Assembly (NCBI GenBank): GCA_014871385.1
Contig: CM026421.1
Span: 26,034,752 to 26,098,751, forward strand
Direction: 5' to 3'
Source of the DNA: Ceratodon purpureus
Lineage: Eukaryota > Streptophyta > Bryopsida > Pseudoditrichales > Ditrichaceae
DNA: 64,000 bases
Positions 37,799 to 48,633 of the stretch are shown in pieces; the first letter of the stretch is position 1; the number at the start of each line of letters is the position of its first letter. The notes under the pieces were generated by a model. It did not search any database. It saw only the letters and a list, made by a program, of their open reading frames with translations, and was not told the origin of the DNA. The translations under genes and the position numbers were made by a program.

Positions 37799-40700
37799 AT
37801 GGCCACTACGGGGAGACTTCCTTGTAACAGCGATGAAAGGATTATGGCTCGTGATGCCAAGCTTCTTACACGGGAGAGAGCGTGGGCTGAACAGAACAAC
37901 CTATTTCTTACTAAATGTTACTGCAACATCTGCGTCGGTTCGTCTTCCTCAAGGCGATCACCGTCGATGTGCAGCAAGCACCTTGCAGATTTTGGGAGAC
38001 ACCCATACTACCGTGGGCGTAGTCAGGTAAGGATTGTTGTTGTCGTGGCCCTTTCCAATTCGCAATTACGGTGAATGTTAGGTGCCTTACAAGAACCATT
38101 TTTATTATAACTGTTACAGATAGAGCAGAGCCCAATTGCAGTTGTAAAATCAATGGCGGAATTAACCGGTTTCTTGTTAGGTAATTCGTTAGCTATCTTG
38201 CCAACACTGTTCAATTCGTCACAAACAGTAATGAATTTCAATATTATTCGAACCGGCTTATGTAATTGGGAATGGCTCAGTATGTGTTTAGAATTCTATG
38301 ATCCGAGATGGTAAGCCACGGCACAAAGTGTATACACTCATGTTCGACATGTCGGTCATGGTGCAGGGATATCCTGAGGATTCCTCAGACGAGGAATGGG
38401 AGAGTCATATTGAAGAAGAGTATGGGCGACTTGGTAGGGCTCGATTACTCAGGGAGGCAGCACCAGAGAGGGACGCAAACTTGAACATGAATGGTCTAGT
38501 TCAAAATACATTCAACCAGTACGAGGAGATGGTTGGAATGGCGGAGGAACAGGTGGAGTGCGGTATCAATCTTCCAGAAGAAGCACAAGCTCCACCGAGT
38601 CCCCAGCGCAATGCACCGGCTGCGACTGAAGCCGGTACCGAGGACACGCAAAATGAGGGTAATGGAGAGAGGGACCATGTCACAGCTGCGCAAAGGATTC
38701 TGGAAGATAGTTCGAACACTCTACTGTTCGCAGGATCCCGTCTTAGTATGCTTAGTGCGACCATGATATTACTACAATCCTGTAGGACGCATAAGTGCAC
38801 ATCAGCCTTCATCACAGAACTTCTGACCATTTTGAAGAACGCCGTATTACCAGAAATCAACACCCTCCCGCCGAGTGAATATGCTGCAACAAAACTACTC
38901 CGCAAGCTCGGGCTTCAGCACGTTGACATTGACGTCTGCCCCAACGGGTGCATGTTGTACCGTGGGGAAGATGAGAACAAGGAAGTATGTAGTAAACCAA
39001 CCTGCGGAGCGCCTAGATTCAAGCGTGGTGGATCTACACGTGTGGCGCAGAAAGTGATGAGATTCTTTCCATTGATACCCAGACTACAGAGACTTTATAG
39101 CACTCCGAAACTGGTGGAGCTTCAAACATGGCACAAGCATAACAAATCTACGGATGGCAAAGTCCGACACGCTGCTGACAGCAAGCAATGGGAGTTTGTA
39201 GATACGCTGGACGACTCCTTTAGTTCAGAACATCGGAATGTGAGGTTAGGCCTGGCAACTGATGGCCTGAATCCTTTTGGCGTGAAAAGATCAACTTGGT
39301 CCACATGGCCCGTTGTTCTCATAAATTACAATTTGCCTCCTTGGTTGTGCACTAAGAAGGGTTTCATGATCTTGAGTATGATCATACCAGGACCGCAGTC
39401 TGTAACTGGATCATGCTTCGATGTCTATTTACAGCCCCTTGTCGAAGAACTTCAACGCCTTTGGCAGCCTGCGGGTGTTGAGACCATAGACGCTGCTCGA
39501 TACCTCGATCAACCTACTTTTCGTCTACGGGCGGTCCTTATATGGACGTTGCACGACTTCCCAGCATATGGCTTGGTTTCAGGGACAGTCACTAAGGGCT
39601 ACGTTGGATGTCCTTGCTGTGGTGAGCAGACGTGTTCGCGACGTTCAGTAGCTTTGAAGAAAAATGTCTACTCATGCTACCAATACCGGAGGTGGCTCTC
39701 TCCCAATCACCCTCTACGAGAAGATACTGTGCACTTTGGTGGAGCTGTTGAGAACAGGGGAACTCCTATTCGCCCCTCGGGTGCAACAACTATCCGACAT
39801 GGCAGGCTGAGGCAGACTGTTCTGTATAACGGTGGTACTCCTAAGAGCTCAGATCCGGCACGAAGATTCGGAGTGAATCGTGTGTCCGTTCTGTACCAAC
39901 TCCCTTACTGGAAGGTGATTTTTAACTGAACCTCACTTATTACTTTGTAGGTCTAATTTGATTTGGGCTGTTTAAAACCGGGATGAAAATCGGTGGTCTC
40001 TATGGTACTAACACTGAGCATTTCGTAGCCAAGGGGGAATGGACTTGGTATGTGAATGCCAAGGCTCTTGCGGAGCAATTCACGTGTGCCGGATTTGTAG
40101 TAGGGCCGAGCTTCAGTGGCCTGATTACCGCCGATTCTATACTTATGGTAGAATGCCGGTGTCCTATAGTTACACTGTCGATAATGTCCGTCATTACAGG
40201 TCAAACGTACTGAATATGATGTATTATCCGCGCAAGAGGTTCTCTGGATTATTCCAGAGTACAATTTTATCGTCTTCTGTAGTTGATTACGGATTTGAAT
40301 GTACATCAAGGAAGCACCAACTGGTTGTTGGTAATGTCTACTGGTTACTAGCGTGATTGTTGTGGTGTAGAGCTCTGTTTGAATGCATAGCCAGCTAAGT
40401 CGCTGTTAATCGGTCTCGGGATAAGTGTGTCAGGCCGTGAACTCCATAAAGAGGGACTGCTCATCCTTGATTCAAGATGTTTAGTTGCTTATTGTGTCCC
40501 AAAGAGAACTGTCGTTATGTTCCCATTTATTCTGATGTTTTTAGTATCATCGTTTAGCACTAATTTGTGAGTCATGTTGTGACATTATATGCTTAAAGTA
40601 ATCATATTTCCTTACCATGCGTGTAGCTACAGCGAGGGCTCGCTGGTCTCCCTTTTCTCATCCCGTCCCTGTATCGGGTTTTTATTCAATTTCTTCTAAT

Positions 40701-43396
40701 AACTAGTGTGATTGATCTGTGAACAGGAATTGCCGATCAGACATCTTGTCGATGTCATGCATACTGAACGTAACATTTCGGCAAACATTTTAAAGCATAT
40801 CTTTGGGGACAATGATACTGAGGAGGTGCGAAAGGACATGGAGCAGGCGGGCGTGATGCCGCAACTGTGGTTACAGGCACAGCCTAACTCTCAAATTTAT
40901 TTGCAGCCTCGTGCTCCGTATGTGCTATCTGAATCAGAGCGACGTTCGTTTCTCAGGGTCGTAGCTTCCACCAGCACTCCTACTGGATTTGCGTCGTCGC
41001 TACAGAAACATGCGGAGAGGGACCGGCTAGCTGGACTGAAATCACATGATCATCACGTGCTGTTGCAGTCGATTATGCCAGCAGCCATTCGGGGAAGTCT
41101 ACAAGTGGGACCTCGGAATGCAGTGATTAGGATGGGGGCCCTGTTTACCAAGATTTGCGCCAAGGTGATCGACCCCTTACAAATTCCTGCTCTCATGGAC
41201 TTTGCGGCTGAGACTCTATGCCTCTTTGAGCGTCACTTTCCACCAAGCTTTTTCGATGTAATGACTCACTTGACAGTGCACCTCGTTGAGGAATTAGACC
41301 AATGTGGCCCAGTTCATAGCAGGTGGTGCTACCCCGTGGAGAGGTACATGGGGATTCTGGCAAGCTACGTTCGGAATATGGCGAGACCCGAAGCTAGTAT
41401 GGCAACTGGATACACGGACGACGAGGCACTTGGATTTGCAACTGAGTATTTTGAAAACTTCCAACATTCCCGACGACGGGTGTGGGACTCAGAGGAGGAA
41501 CTGCGGGACTCCGGTGAACTACTAATGGGCAAAGTCACTTCTGTCACACTAAATGAGGAGGACGTGCATGACATCCACGAATATGTAATAAGGCACTCGG
41601 AATTTACGGCTGAGCTACTTGAGTAAGTTGAGCTCCATACCTGTCCATTACATGAGGGATGATATATATTTAGGACTGCAGTTACATCCCCCGCTACATT
41701 TGATTTATTTTGTTAAATGAAGCTTAGCGGTTTCTAGTGGGCTCATTATTGGCATCAGGGTATAGCTTATACGCTGATATGTTTGCGATAGAACAACTTC
41801 AACTGTGGTTCATGTAATGTTTATTCTCTGCTTGCCATTTTCGATTGTGAGGTTCCTCCTGTACTTCCTATGTTTTCCATAAGTACAGTACGCATTAGCT
41901 GCTGCTGAGTTCGGTTGCCCTTAGGATTCATTCAAAGAAATAGAAGTAAAATGTTGATGGCGCTGTATGCCTTTGAGGGGTATGATAAGTTCCGTACAGT
42001 TCAGATTGCTTCACTTTCGATGCTTCAGTTTTTCATTTTTTCGATGCCTCTGTATGCGTATGAGGGGTGAGTTGTGTTCCGTAGAGTGCCTTTGGCTTCA
42101 GTTTCGAGACAGTGTCCGTTTACTGTCAGCTTACATACCGGAAATAGCTCCCGTTTAAGACTACTCATGAAGTATTCAATTATGGCACCAGTAAATGTTT
42201 TAGTGGTGTAAGGGTGGACAAGGAACCGTAGTAGGGGTTGAAATGCAGAGTCCGTGGTCGGCGGTGTCTCCTTCTGTGAACTACAGCGAGGCTTCCTGCT
42301 GCTTGGCGATTGTGCTCTGCAGAGTTAGAGTTGCATTGTTGTCTTGGTATGACTAAAGAAGAAGCTACTTAGGGATTCCACTGCTGATTGTTCTCTAGGT
42401 ATGAATATGTAGACGGATATCTCGAGCATACGTTCTATTGACATGGATTGTTTCATAGTCGATAACTCATTGTCGGTCGACTGTCTATTTCCAGATTAAA
42501 ATAGAGCTAAGTCAGTTCTGCTCTCAATTGTCCACAGGGAATACAGCCGAGCAAGGGAGGAGCGAAACCGTATCAGAAGAGAGTACCGTCTGGCACAGGG
42601 TAGGGGGCAATCCGGGAGGGCAACACATTACCCGGAGGACATGGCAGTGCTTCCTCCGTTCTCGGAGTGGCTCCATGAACACGTTCAGATCTTACAGGAC
42701 TCAGATTTCCCTCTAGATGAAAGACTTGTGCAGCTTTCAAAAAAGCCTTGTGCAGATGCGGAATCAAACGAGTACATGTGGGCTTACGGTGCGTTCTTTC
42801 GGTGCCTAGAGGACGAGAACACGAAAGCGTATGCAACATTTGACTCTGGAGTGAGCACATCTGTCAGCGAAAGAAATGTGGACAGCATTGAGGTGGGAAT
42901 TCTGAAAAAAATCTACCGAGTCTCCTTCTCAGGATGGAGCGTAGTCATCATGAAAGCAGAGTGGGTCAAGCAGGAGATGGTCCGTAAGGATGGGATGGGA
43001 TTCTGGACGTGTAGATTAGACGTCCGAGATGATCGAAGAAGGATTAATCCATTCATTTTGCCGGCAAACGCAGAACAAGTGTTTTTCGTAGAGGATGTAT
43101 TGACGCAGGATTGGAGCGTTGTTTTACGACATGAACCAAGGTCGCGGCGGACTGTTGAAAACTCTGTGGGGGCCTTCGAGTACAGTGAGGGCCACGAAAT
43201 ATTAACGAACATGGAGAGACTTGCAACCGATAATGTGGGTTGCAGTCACAGTGATCGAGCATCTACTCTCGCTAGGGAAGTGCCTGTCGCTAGAGTCGTG
43301 GAACTGGACGCAAACTTGATCCGCATAGAGGACGACTCACACTACGACGACAATGAGTACGAAGATGAGGACGACACCAGCATTCGAGTCATGTAG
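37799..43396 (+). CDS. CACTA TNP2-type transposase with DUF4218 and DUF4216, 4 exons, about 1200 aa
   Basis: Exons: 37,799–38,026, 38,292 (or 38,367)–39,914, 40,727–41,622 and 42,538–43,396; total 3606 nt with the first choice. Exon 1 encodes a short Cys/His module (CYCNICVG, then CSKHLADFGRHPYYRG) like the transposase-associated domain. Exon 2 holds the catalytic core: GLATDGLNPFG (Asp near residue 400), LHDFPAYGLVSGTVTKGY, VGCPCCGEQT. The 2/3 junction rebuilds the family signature LPYWK|ELPIRHLVDVMHTERN. Exon 3 is DUF4218 (FPPSFFDVMTHLTVHLVEEL, CYPVERYMG). Exon 4 is DUF4216 (VVIMKAEWVKQEM, ANAEQVFFVED), ending in an acidic tail. The enzyme cuts and joins transposon ends. No stop or frameshift is seen, so the gene may be functional. 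Both exon 2 acceptors keep the frame. Confidence 0.92.
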
Positions 43397-45206
43397 CTTG
43401 CAAACCGCCCCAGTTCGGTATCTGAAAGAACCCCTGCTATTACTCCAGTCTGAGCTTTAATGGAATGATCAATTCCTCCGAGGAGAGAAGCGTACGAACT
43501 TCAGAGGAAGAAATTGTATTATTCCAGTTCCATTGAATTAGGACGGATTCAGGAACTGTTGGGACAGACATAGATTTCTAGGTAGGAGGTGGTAAAACTC
43601 AAACTTCGCTCTAGTACACCACTCGGGCCCTCTGGTTTAACGTCAAATCATTCCAATGTAATAGAAGTCGTAAAACATGATTTCAGAATATAAAATGTGT
43701 GTCCTGGACGCATGAATTTTATGAGTAATGCATGCCCGGTAGATACTTGAGTTATGCTTCCGTGTGGAATTGAACCCACGTTGCCAAACAGGGGTTGCGA
43801 TTTCTCGTCCATCCAGTATACGAAAGTCCTATTTCGTCAACGATTAATCATCTGCTGCAAAGCACTGTCATGGTACACGTGGAGGCTAAGTACAGGAGAA
43901 CTCGGAATGAACAGTACTAAGATTAATAACCTCTTCCCCGACCCAAAGTAATTAAGCCACCCACCAGGAAAAAGGTGATTCTCATTGCTTCGTAGGTACA
44001 TTACACTTTTCTGCGATGTCAGGTTCATCCATCTAAAACCTTAGGGGAAAAAGTCCGCTCTCGGGCAGAAATTTCGGGCATATAAAGATGTTGATCTACC
44101 CAGGCGGGAACAAATTCGCTCCCACGACCCACTCCCTCGTTCCATTGCCGCTGTTGGCATGGTAACTAAGGTACTCCAGTGCGCTGATTGGCCAACGACG
44201 CACATTGGTCGGTTGGGGTGGCGGAAACGACCCAGCGAGCCCTCAACGTCGTCTGGCTGGGGTCGATCTGGACAGCTCTGTACTAGTGTGTCCTCCAATA
44301 GAGAACCCCATACATGGATGAAAAAATGACATGGTTACCAATTTGGCAATGCTTTTGGAGGGAGGCTCAGGAACAATGAAGTTTCTCAAGTAACCTCAAA
44401 GACTCAGACAAGAAACTTGGCTTCTGAAGAACTCCAACTTCTTCAAAAGAATCTTCTAATTCTTACCTCAGAGGTTAAGGAGTAGCAACCTGCCTGAGTG
44501 ATTTGGAATTTGAGGGTGTCAATTCAACTATCTCTATTCTAACATCACCTTGATTAGTAATCATGAGCATAGCATTGGGTTATTGTTGGTTTCTCTTGGC
44601 CCCGCTGGAACTAATGTTTGCATTGGTTTCTTTGTTTATAAAGGCATTGGTTGGGTGTATATGGTAGCAGCACCTATTTTCGGACACTTAAGGAATTCAC
44701 TATACTTGTGGAGGTGGAATGAGTGGCTTCCTATTTTACAGTGATTAACAATAAGAAAAAACAAAGTTTCCCCATTTTTGGGATATTTATAAGCACTTAC
44801 AATAATAACTACAAATTTTGGAAGTGACCAACATAGGTTGACCTATAGCCGGACACCCTTTTGCATGTACGCATGGGATACATTATAGGTAATTATAGGG
44901 TCATCAAATCTCCACTGCAGCAAGAATCTGGGGTGTACGCCTTTAGGGGGGGGCCGCCTTTAGGTGCTTACACCATATGTCATGTGCTAGCTAAATGAAA
45001 TACATGTGGCTTTCACCATGAAGAGTGTTATGCTGATGACAGGCTGTGTAGTGATTGATACATTCACTCTCTAGGCCGCAATTCACCTGATGCTGATGAA
45101 CAAGCAGAAAGCGGTGGCATTCAGACTGCAGTATACAGTTTTCAATTATATCTTTTTATGTTTAAACAAAAGCTTCTATCACATACCATCATGATTTATC
45201 CATATC
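43397..45206. other. 3' flank of the TNP2-like gene, then intergenic DNA
   Basis: No gene recognised. The GC-rich part up to about 44,290 may be the right subterminal region of the CACTA element. A TATA-like GCATATAAAG occurs near 44,078 without a gene behind it. After 44,330 the sequence is AT-rich and featureless. Confidence 0.4.
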
Positions 45207-45207
45207 T

Positions 45208-46303
45208 TTTAACCCCTAAAGCATCAACTCAACAATTTTGGTATGATTTAGGGTCCGGTCAGGCTCCCTATGAGTCAAATTTTATCGGATGTGGCTGTAA
45301 CTTTGGCACAGCATGGGAAATTGACATATCTTTCTAGCAAGACCAAATTTTACTTCCATCGGGCCCGTAGTTAAGAAATAATTGGTGTTTAAAGATCAAA
45401 ATTCAATTCAGGGCAGCTCGGGCAGGTTTGTGGTCAATGGGAGTGGTGTACCAAATCTGTGAAAGTCTACAGTGACTTCCAAATGATCCTTTCTGAAATC
45501 GTTTTACAATGTTTTTTTAAACTTGATTTTGAAAAATCCAACCGTAGGATCTTGTTCACAGCCATCCAATTAGTCTACGTACCATGTTTTGTAAACTTTG
45601 ACCGTACGGATCTTGAGATATACTCAGTCAAAGTTTCAAGTTTTATAAAAACTGTCAAGACAGATCAACAGTGATTCGGTCACCTTCATCACCCATTTTT
45701 CCTTCACCATTTTCTCCTCCTAAACCACAATATATGCTGTAAAATTCATATCTATTTTGGATTTATTTATTTTTTAGATTTCTTTCCTCTACAATTTATT
45801 TTCCATACAAATGCATGTATACACCGTTCGGATTCCCAAAAATAGATGATCTTCTTAGGCATTTGTAGTGTGGAAAAAGAGCTAGTGTACATGCATTTCA
45901 TTTGACTCTTGTCGCTGGAAATGTGGTTTTCCAATGCTTGTGTGTATTGTATTGCCTTCAAATTTTTTGAGCATACTTCCAACTCACTTTAGAATCGAGA
46001 AGTGAAGAGCCTCCACCCATGCAATCTTCAAAAATGGACTGTTTTACTCTCTGAAGTGTGGCTGTCCCTGCCGGGCAGGACCAAAAAAAACTTTTCACTC
46101 AAGTTCAAACCTTATGATCTTCCAAACGGTGAAGAGTTACAGTTTAAAATTTTGTGCACACATACATGTACAAGTTAGGTACTAGATCCTACGGTTAGAT
46201 TCTCCTAAATACGTTCAAGTTTGCATAATTCTACCTTGAACTAAAACAGGGCTGAATTGAGGCAGAATTTGGGATTTTATGGCCAAATGCTTTAGGGGTT
46301 AAA
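45208..46303. repeat. Inverted-repeat element, about 1.1 kb, 17-bp perfect ends
   Basis: TTTAACCCCTAAAGCAT at 45,208–45,224 is found as an exact reverse complement at 46,287–46,303. ATCATGAT occurs just outside both ends. Inside, further inverted pairs occur, such as CCAACCGTAGGATC near 45,537 against GATCCTACGGTTAG near 46,187, so much of the element may fold back on itself. No coding frame. A TA or TTA target duplication is possible but cannot be separated from the palindromic ends. Confidence 0.7.
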
Positions 46304-47298
46304 TCATGATGGTGAATTAGTGAATGAACCAATTGACATTGATTGCATGTTTGGGGTTGCACCCATGCAACTTGCTAGTGCCAGTGAGCCAGTTAGTCTC
46401 TGAGTTACCATAAAGTTCTGGGAACTGGATAATTTGATTTCCAATTTCAAGTAAAGTTCATCATGAAAGTATGTACCTGTTCCAACTCTGAAGCCAATTA
46501 AAATTTGGTACTGTATATCACTTGGGATTGATATTATCTATAGATTGTACATTACAGAAGCAGAATGGTAGTATTCATCCTGATCAAAGTTGCTTGAAAT
46601 GAGCCTAGAGCTTTCTCTCATACACTACAAATTTACAAGGCCTGCACTTTCTGGAATGTGGATACCTTTGGTCTGAAAGGCAATGATGGAAACGAAGGAG
46701 CCTACTGTAATGAACAGATGGGTGGGTGAGATTTTTGCCCAAATGAGAGACATGTGTGTGTGCAACTTGTTGCCCTCTCATGTCCCTAACTTAGATAAGA
46801 AAGTTGGAGGACAGATGATTTGTGTGACTGATACTGCAAGTTTTGTTTCACTAGTGTCACTTAAATTTTGTCTTTACAGAACATGAAAATGCAGTCTATG
46901 CACCCTCTTTATTATTTTGTTATGTCTTTTTAACCAGTGAGGCAATTGTAAGGTCTACAGGACGAGGAACATAGAGTGTCATTGAATAGAATTTACACCT
47001 AATTGTAAATATGGTCTCGAGTTAATGAAGGTGTGCCAAATATGAATGTACCTTATGTACCCATTTCTCATGACTGGTAGGGGACTCAGGTTACAGCAAG
47101 CAACAGATCTTAAAAGTAACAACAAAACCAGTACTGTAGCTTACAATTTTAGGCTGCTCAAACCTAAAGGATGTCATGGTCTAGAGTATTTACACTTTGT
47201 TTAATCCTTCACAGCCTACATGACGTGACCACTGAGTGGTCATTGAGGTGTAAAAGTGCAAGTGATTTGTAATATGTTATGAATCTGATGTTAGAGCT
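46304..47298. other. Intergenic DNA, no gene seen
   Basis: AT-rich sequence between the inverted-repeat element and the MULE target duplication. No convincing open frame or repeat. Confidence 0.4.
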
Positions 47299-47339
47299 TG
47301 AAGAGAGGGCCAGGGAGAATTGACCCTCACACTGGTACC
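47299..47339. repeat. Target duplication and left terminal inverted repeat of the MULE
   Basis: TGAAGAGAGG (47,299–47,308) is the target duplication. The TIR follows from 47,309 to 47,339 and shares AGGGAG, AT, CCC and ACACTGGTACC with the right end. Beyond GGTACC the similarity falls off. Confidence 0.88.
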
Positions 47340-47843
47340 TTACCGGATGAAAGTCGTGGATGGTCCCTTCGGTATCTCATCCATCATGATCCAAGTAGGT
47401 AACCCATGGTTCGAACCCATGGTTACCTTGACATGTGGATGAATGGGGCCTTTTCGGCCTTATTGTGCACTCATCCTTATGAACCCACATCCATTTAAAG
47501 GAATAATTGCAACTTGAAAGTGCCTTCCAATGAAATGAGAGGACTTAAACATTTTTGTGCACATAAGTAGGAGTGGATATCACTTGTGGTTTCATAGGAG
47601 ATTTGTAAGTCAAGCACCTTTGAAGTTTTGAATGGGGTATGTTTCAAACCTTATACTTATTAGTTTTATTTGTTTTTTTTTTTTTTTAAATTGCATGCAT
47701 TAAAAATATATGCACATTTGTATGGTTTATATTTTAAGAGCATGTTTTTGTAACAATTTAATAATTCTTTATTTCCTAGTTTTATAGGTGTTTTTGAGTA
47801 ATTACACAAAGCAGAGATATAATTTTTTTGTAGAAATGCCATC

Positions 47844-48461
47844 ATGATGGGTATGGCTTAAAGAGTTGTGATATATTCTAAAGTTTCTCTATGATGGGTA
47901 TTTCCTCCATGAGACTGTGATTTATCTCATATGTAGTCCATGATGGGTATTTCTTAGAGACCAAGATGCATTTCAAAATCTCTATGATGGGTATTTCCTA
48001 GAGATCGTGATACGTTTTAAAATTGCTCTATGATGGGTAATACCAAGATGAGTAAACCCTAAAGATGGCGATGGATTTAAAATTATGTTGATGATGGGTA
48101 TTGTCTATGGACTTAGGAGGGATGTCCAAGTGTGCTTATTTTGATGATTGTTTCAAAGTTTTGTGATAAAACTCCATTGTGGCAATGATGGGTATTGCCC
48201 CAATGTTCAAGTGTGCCATTAAGGCAACCAGAGATAAATCTTTTTCCTAAAAAACTTGTGTATGATGGGTATTGTTTGGAGGGTTGTGATATAATACAAA
48301 GTAGATTTATGATGGGTATTTTCCCTACGTTGTGATATAATTCAGAAAGTCTTCATGATGGGTATTGTGAAGAGAGTTATGAGAGTTGTTTATGTATGCT
48401 TGCTTTGAAGATAATTTCAAGTTCTCGTGATAAATCTTACTTGGGCTTCATGATGGGTATT
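47844..48461 (+). repeat. Left array: 11 copies of ATGATGGGTATT
   Basis: Copies begin at 47,844, 47,891, 47,940, 47,984, 48,030, 48,091, 48,185, 48,262, 48,309, 48,355 and 48,450. The core TGATGGGTA is kept in all, and the last bases vary in two. Typical spacing is 44–49 bp, with larger gaps of 61–95 bp. The array ends about 170 bp before the transposase start codon, so the copies could be protein-binding sites, for the transposase or for promoter control. Confidence 0.95.
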
Positions 48462-48633
48462 GCTCAATTATGAAGGTGCATCCTTTTGTGTAGGCATGAT
48501 TGTTCTTGTGTGCATACATTTTATTTTTTTTCATTTTGCAAATTAATACTTTATTAACTTAGACTTATTTTATTATACTTTTGATATTAATTATTTGATG
48601 TGCTATGTATTATTTCCATGTATAGAATATAAA

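Larger units (their letters stand above)
28220..44288. mobile_element. Large CACTA (En/Spm-type) DNA transposon, possibly autonomous; ends approximate
   Basis: The block holds the two hallmark CACTA proteins (TNP2-like DDE transposase, 37,799–43,396 plus; Transposase_24/TNP1-like, 33,149–29,284 minus) and two further genes, all with open frames across predicted splice sites. Sure limits are 29,284–43,396. The coordinates given are candidate termini: CACTATGG at 28,220 and TAGTG ending near 44,288. These ends do not share good inverted similarity beyond CACTA, and their flanking triplets (TTA and TGT) differ, so the true ends may lie elsewhere. The block is more GC-rich than its surroundings. 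Confidence 0.75.

Noticed and set aside
39983..40213. 76-codon plus-strand open frame between TNP2 exons
   Set aside because: It lies inside the 812-bp intron of the TNP2-like gene. Splicing it out rebuilds the family signature across the junction exactly, so the frame is chance.
43755..43830. tRNA-like sequence on the minus strand (GGTTCAATTCC in a GTGGG/CCAC stem)
   Set aside because: There is no matching 5' half: no acceptor-stem partner, D-arm or anticodon arm at the right distance. A T-arm look-alike only.
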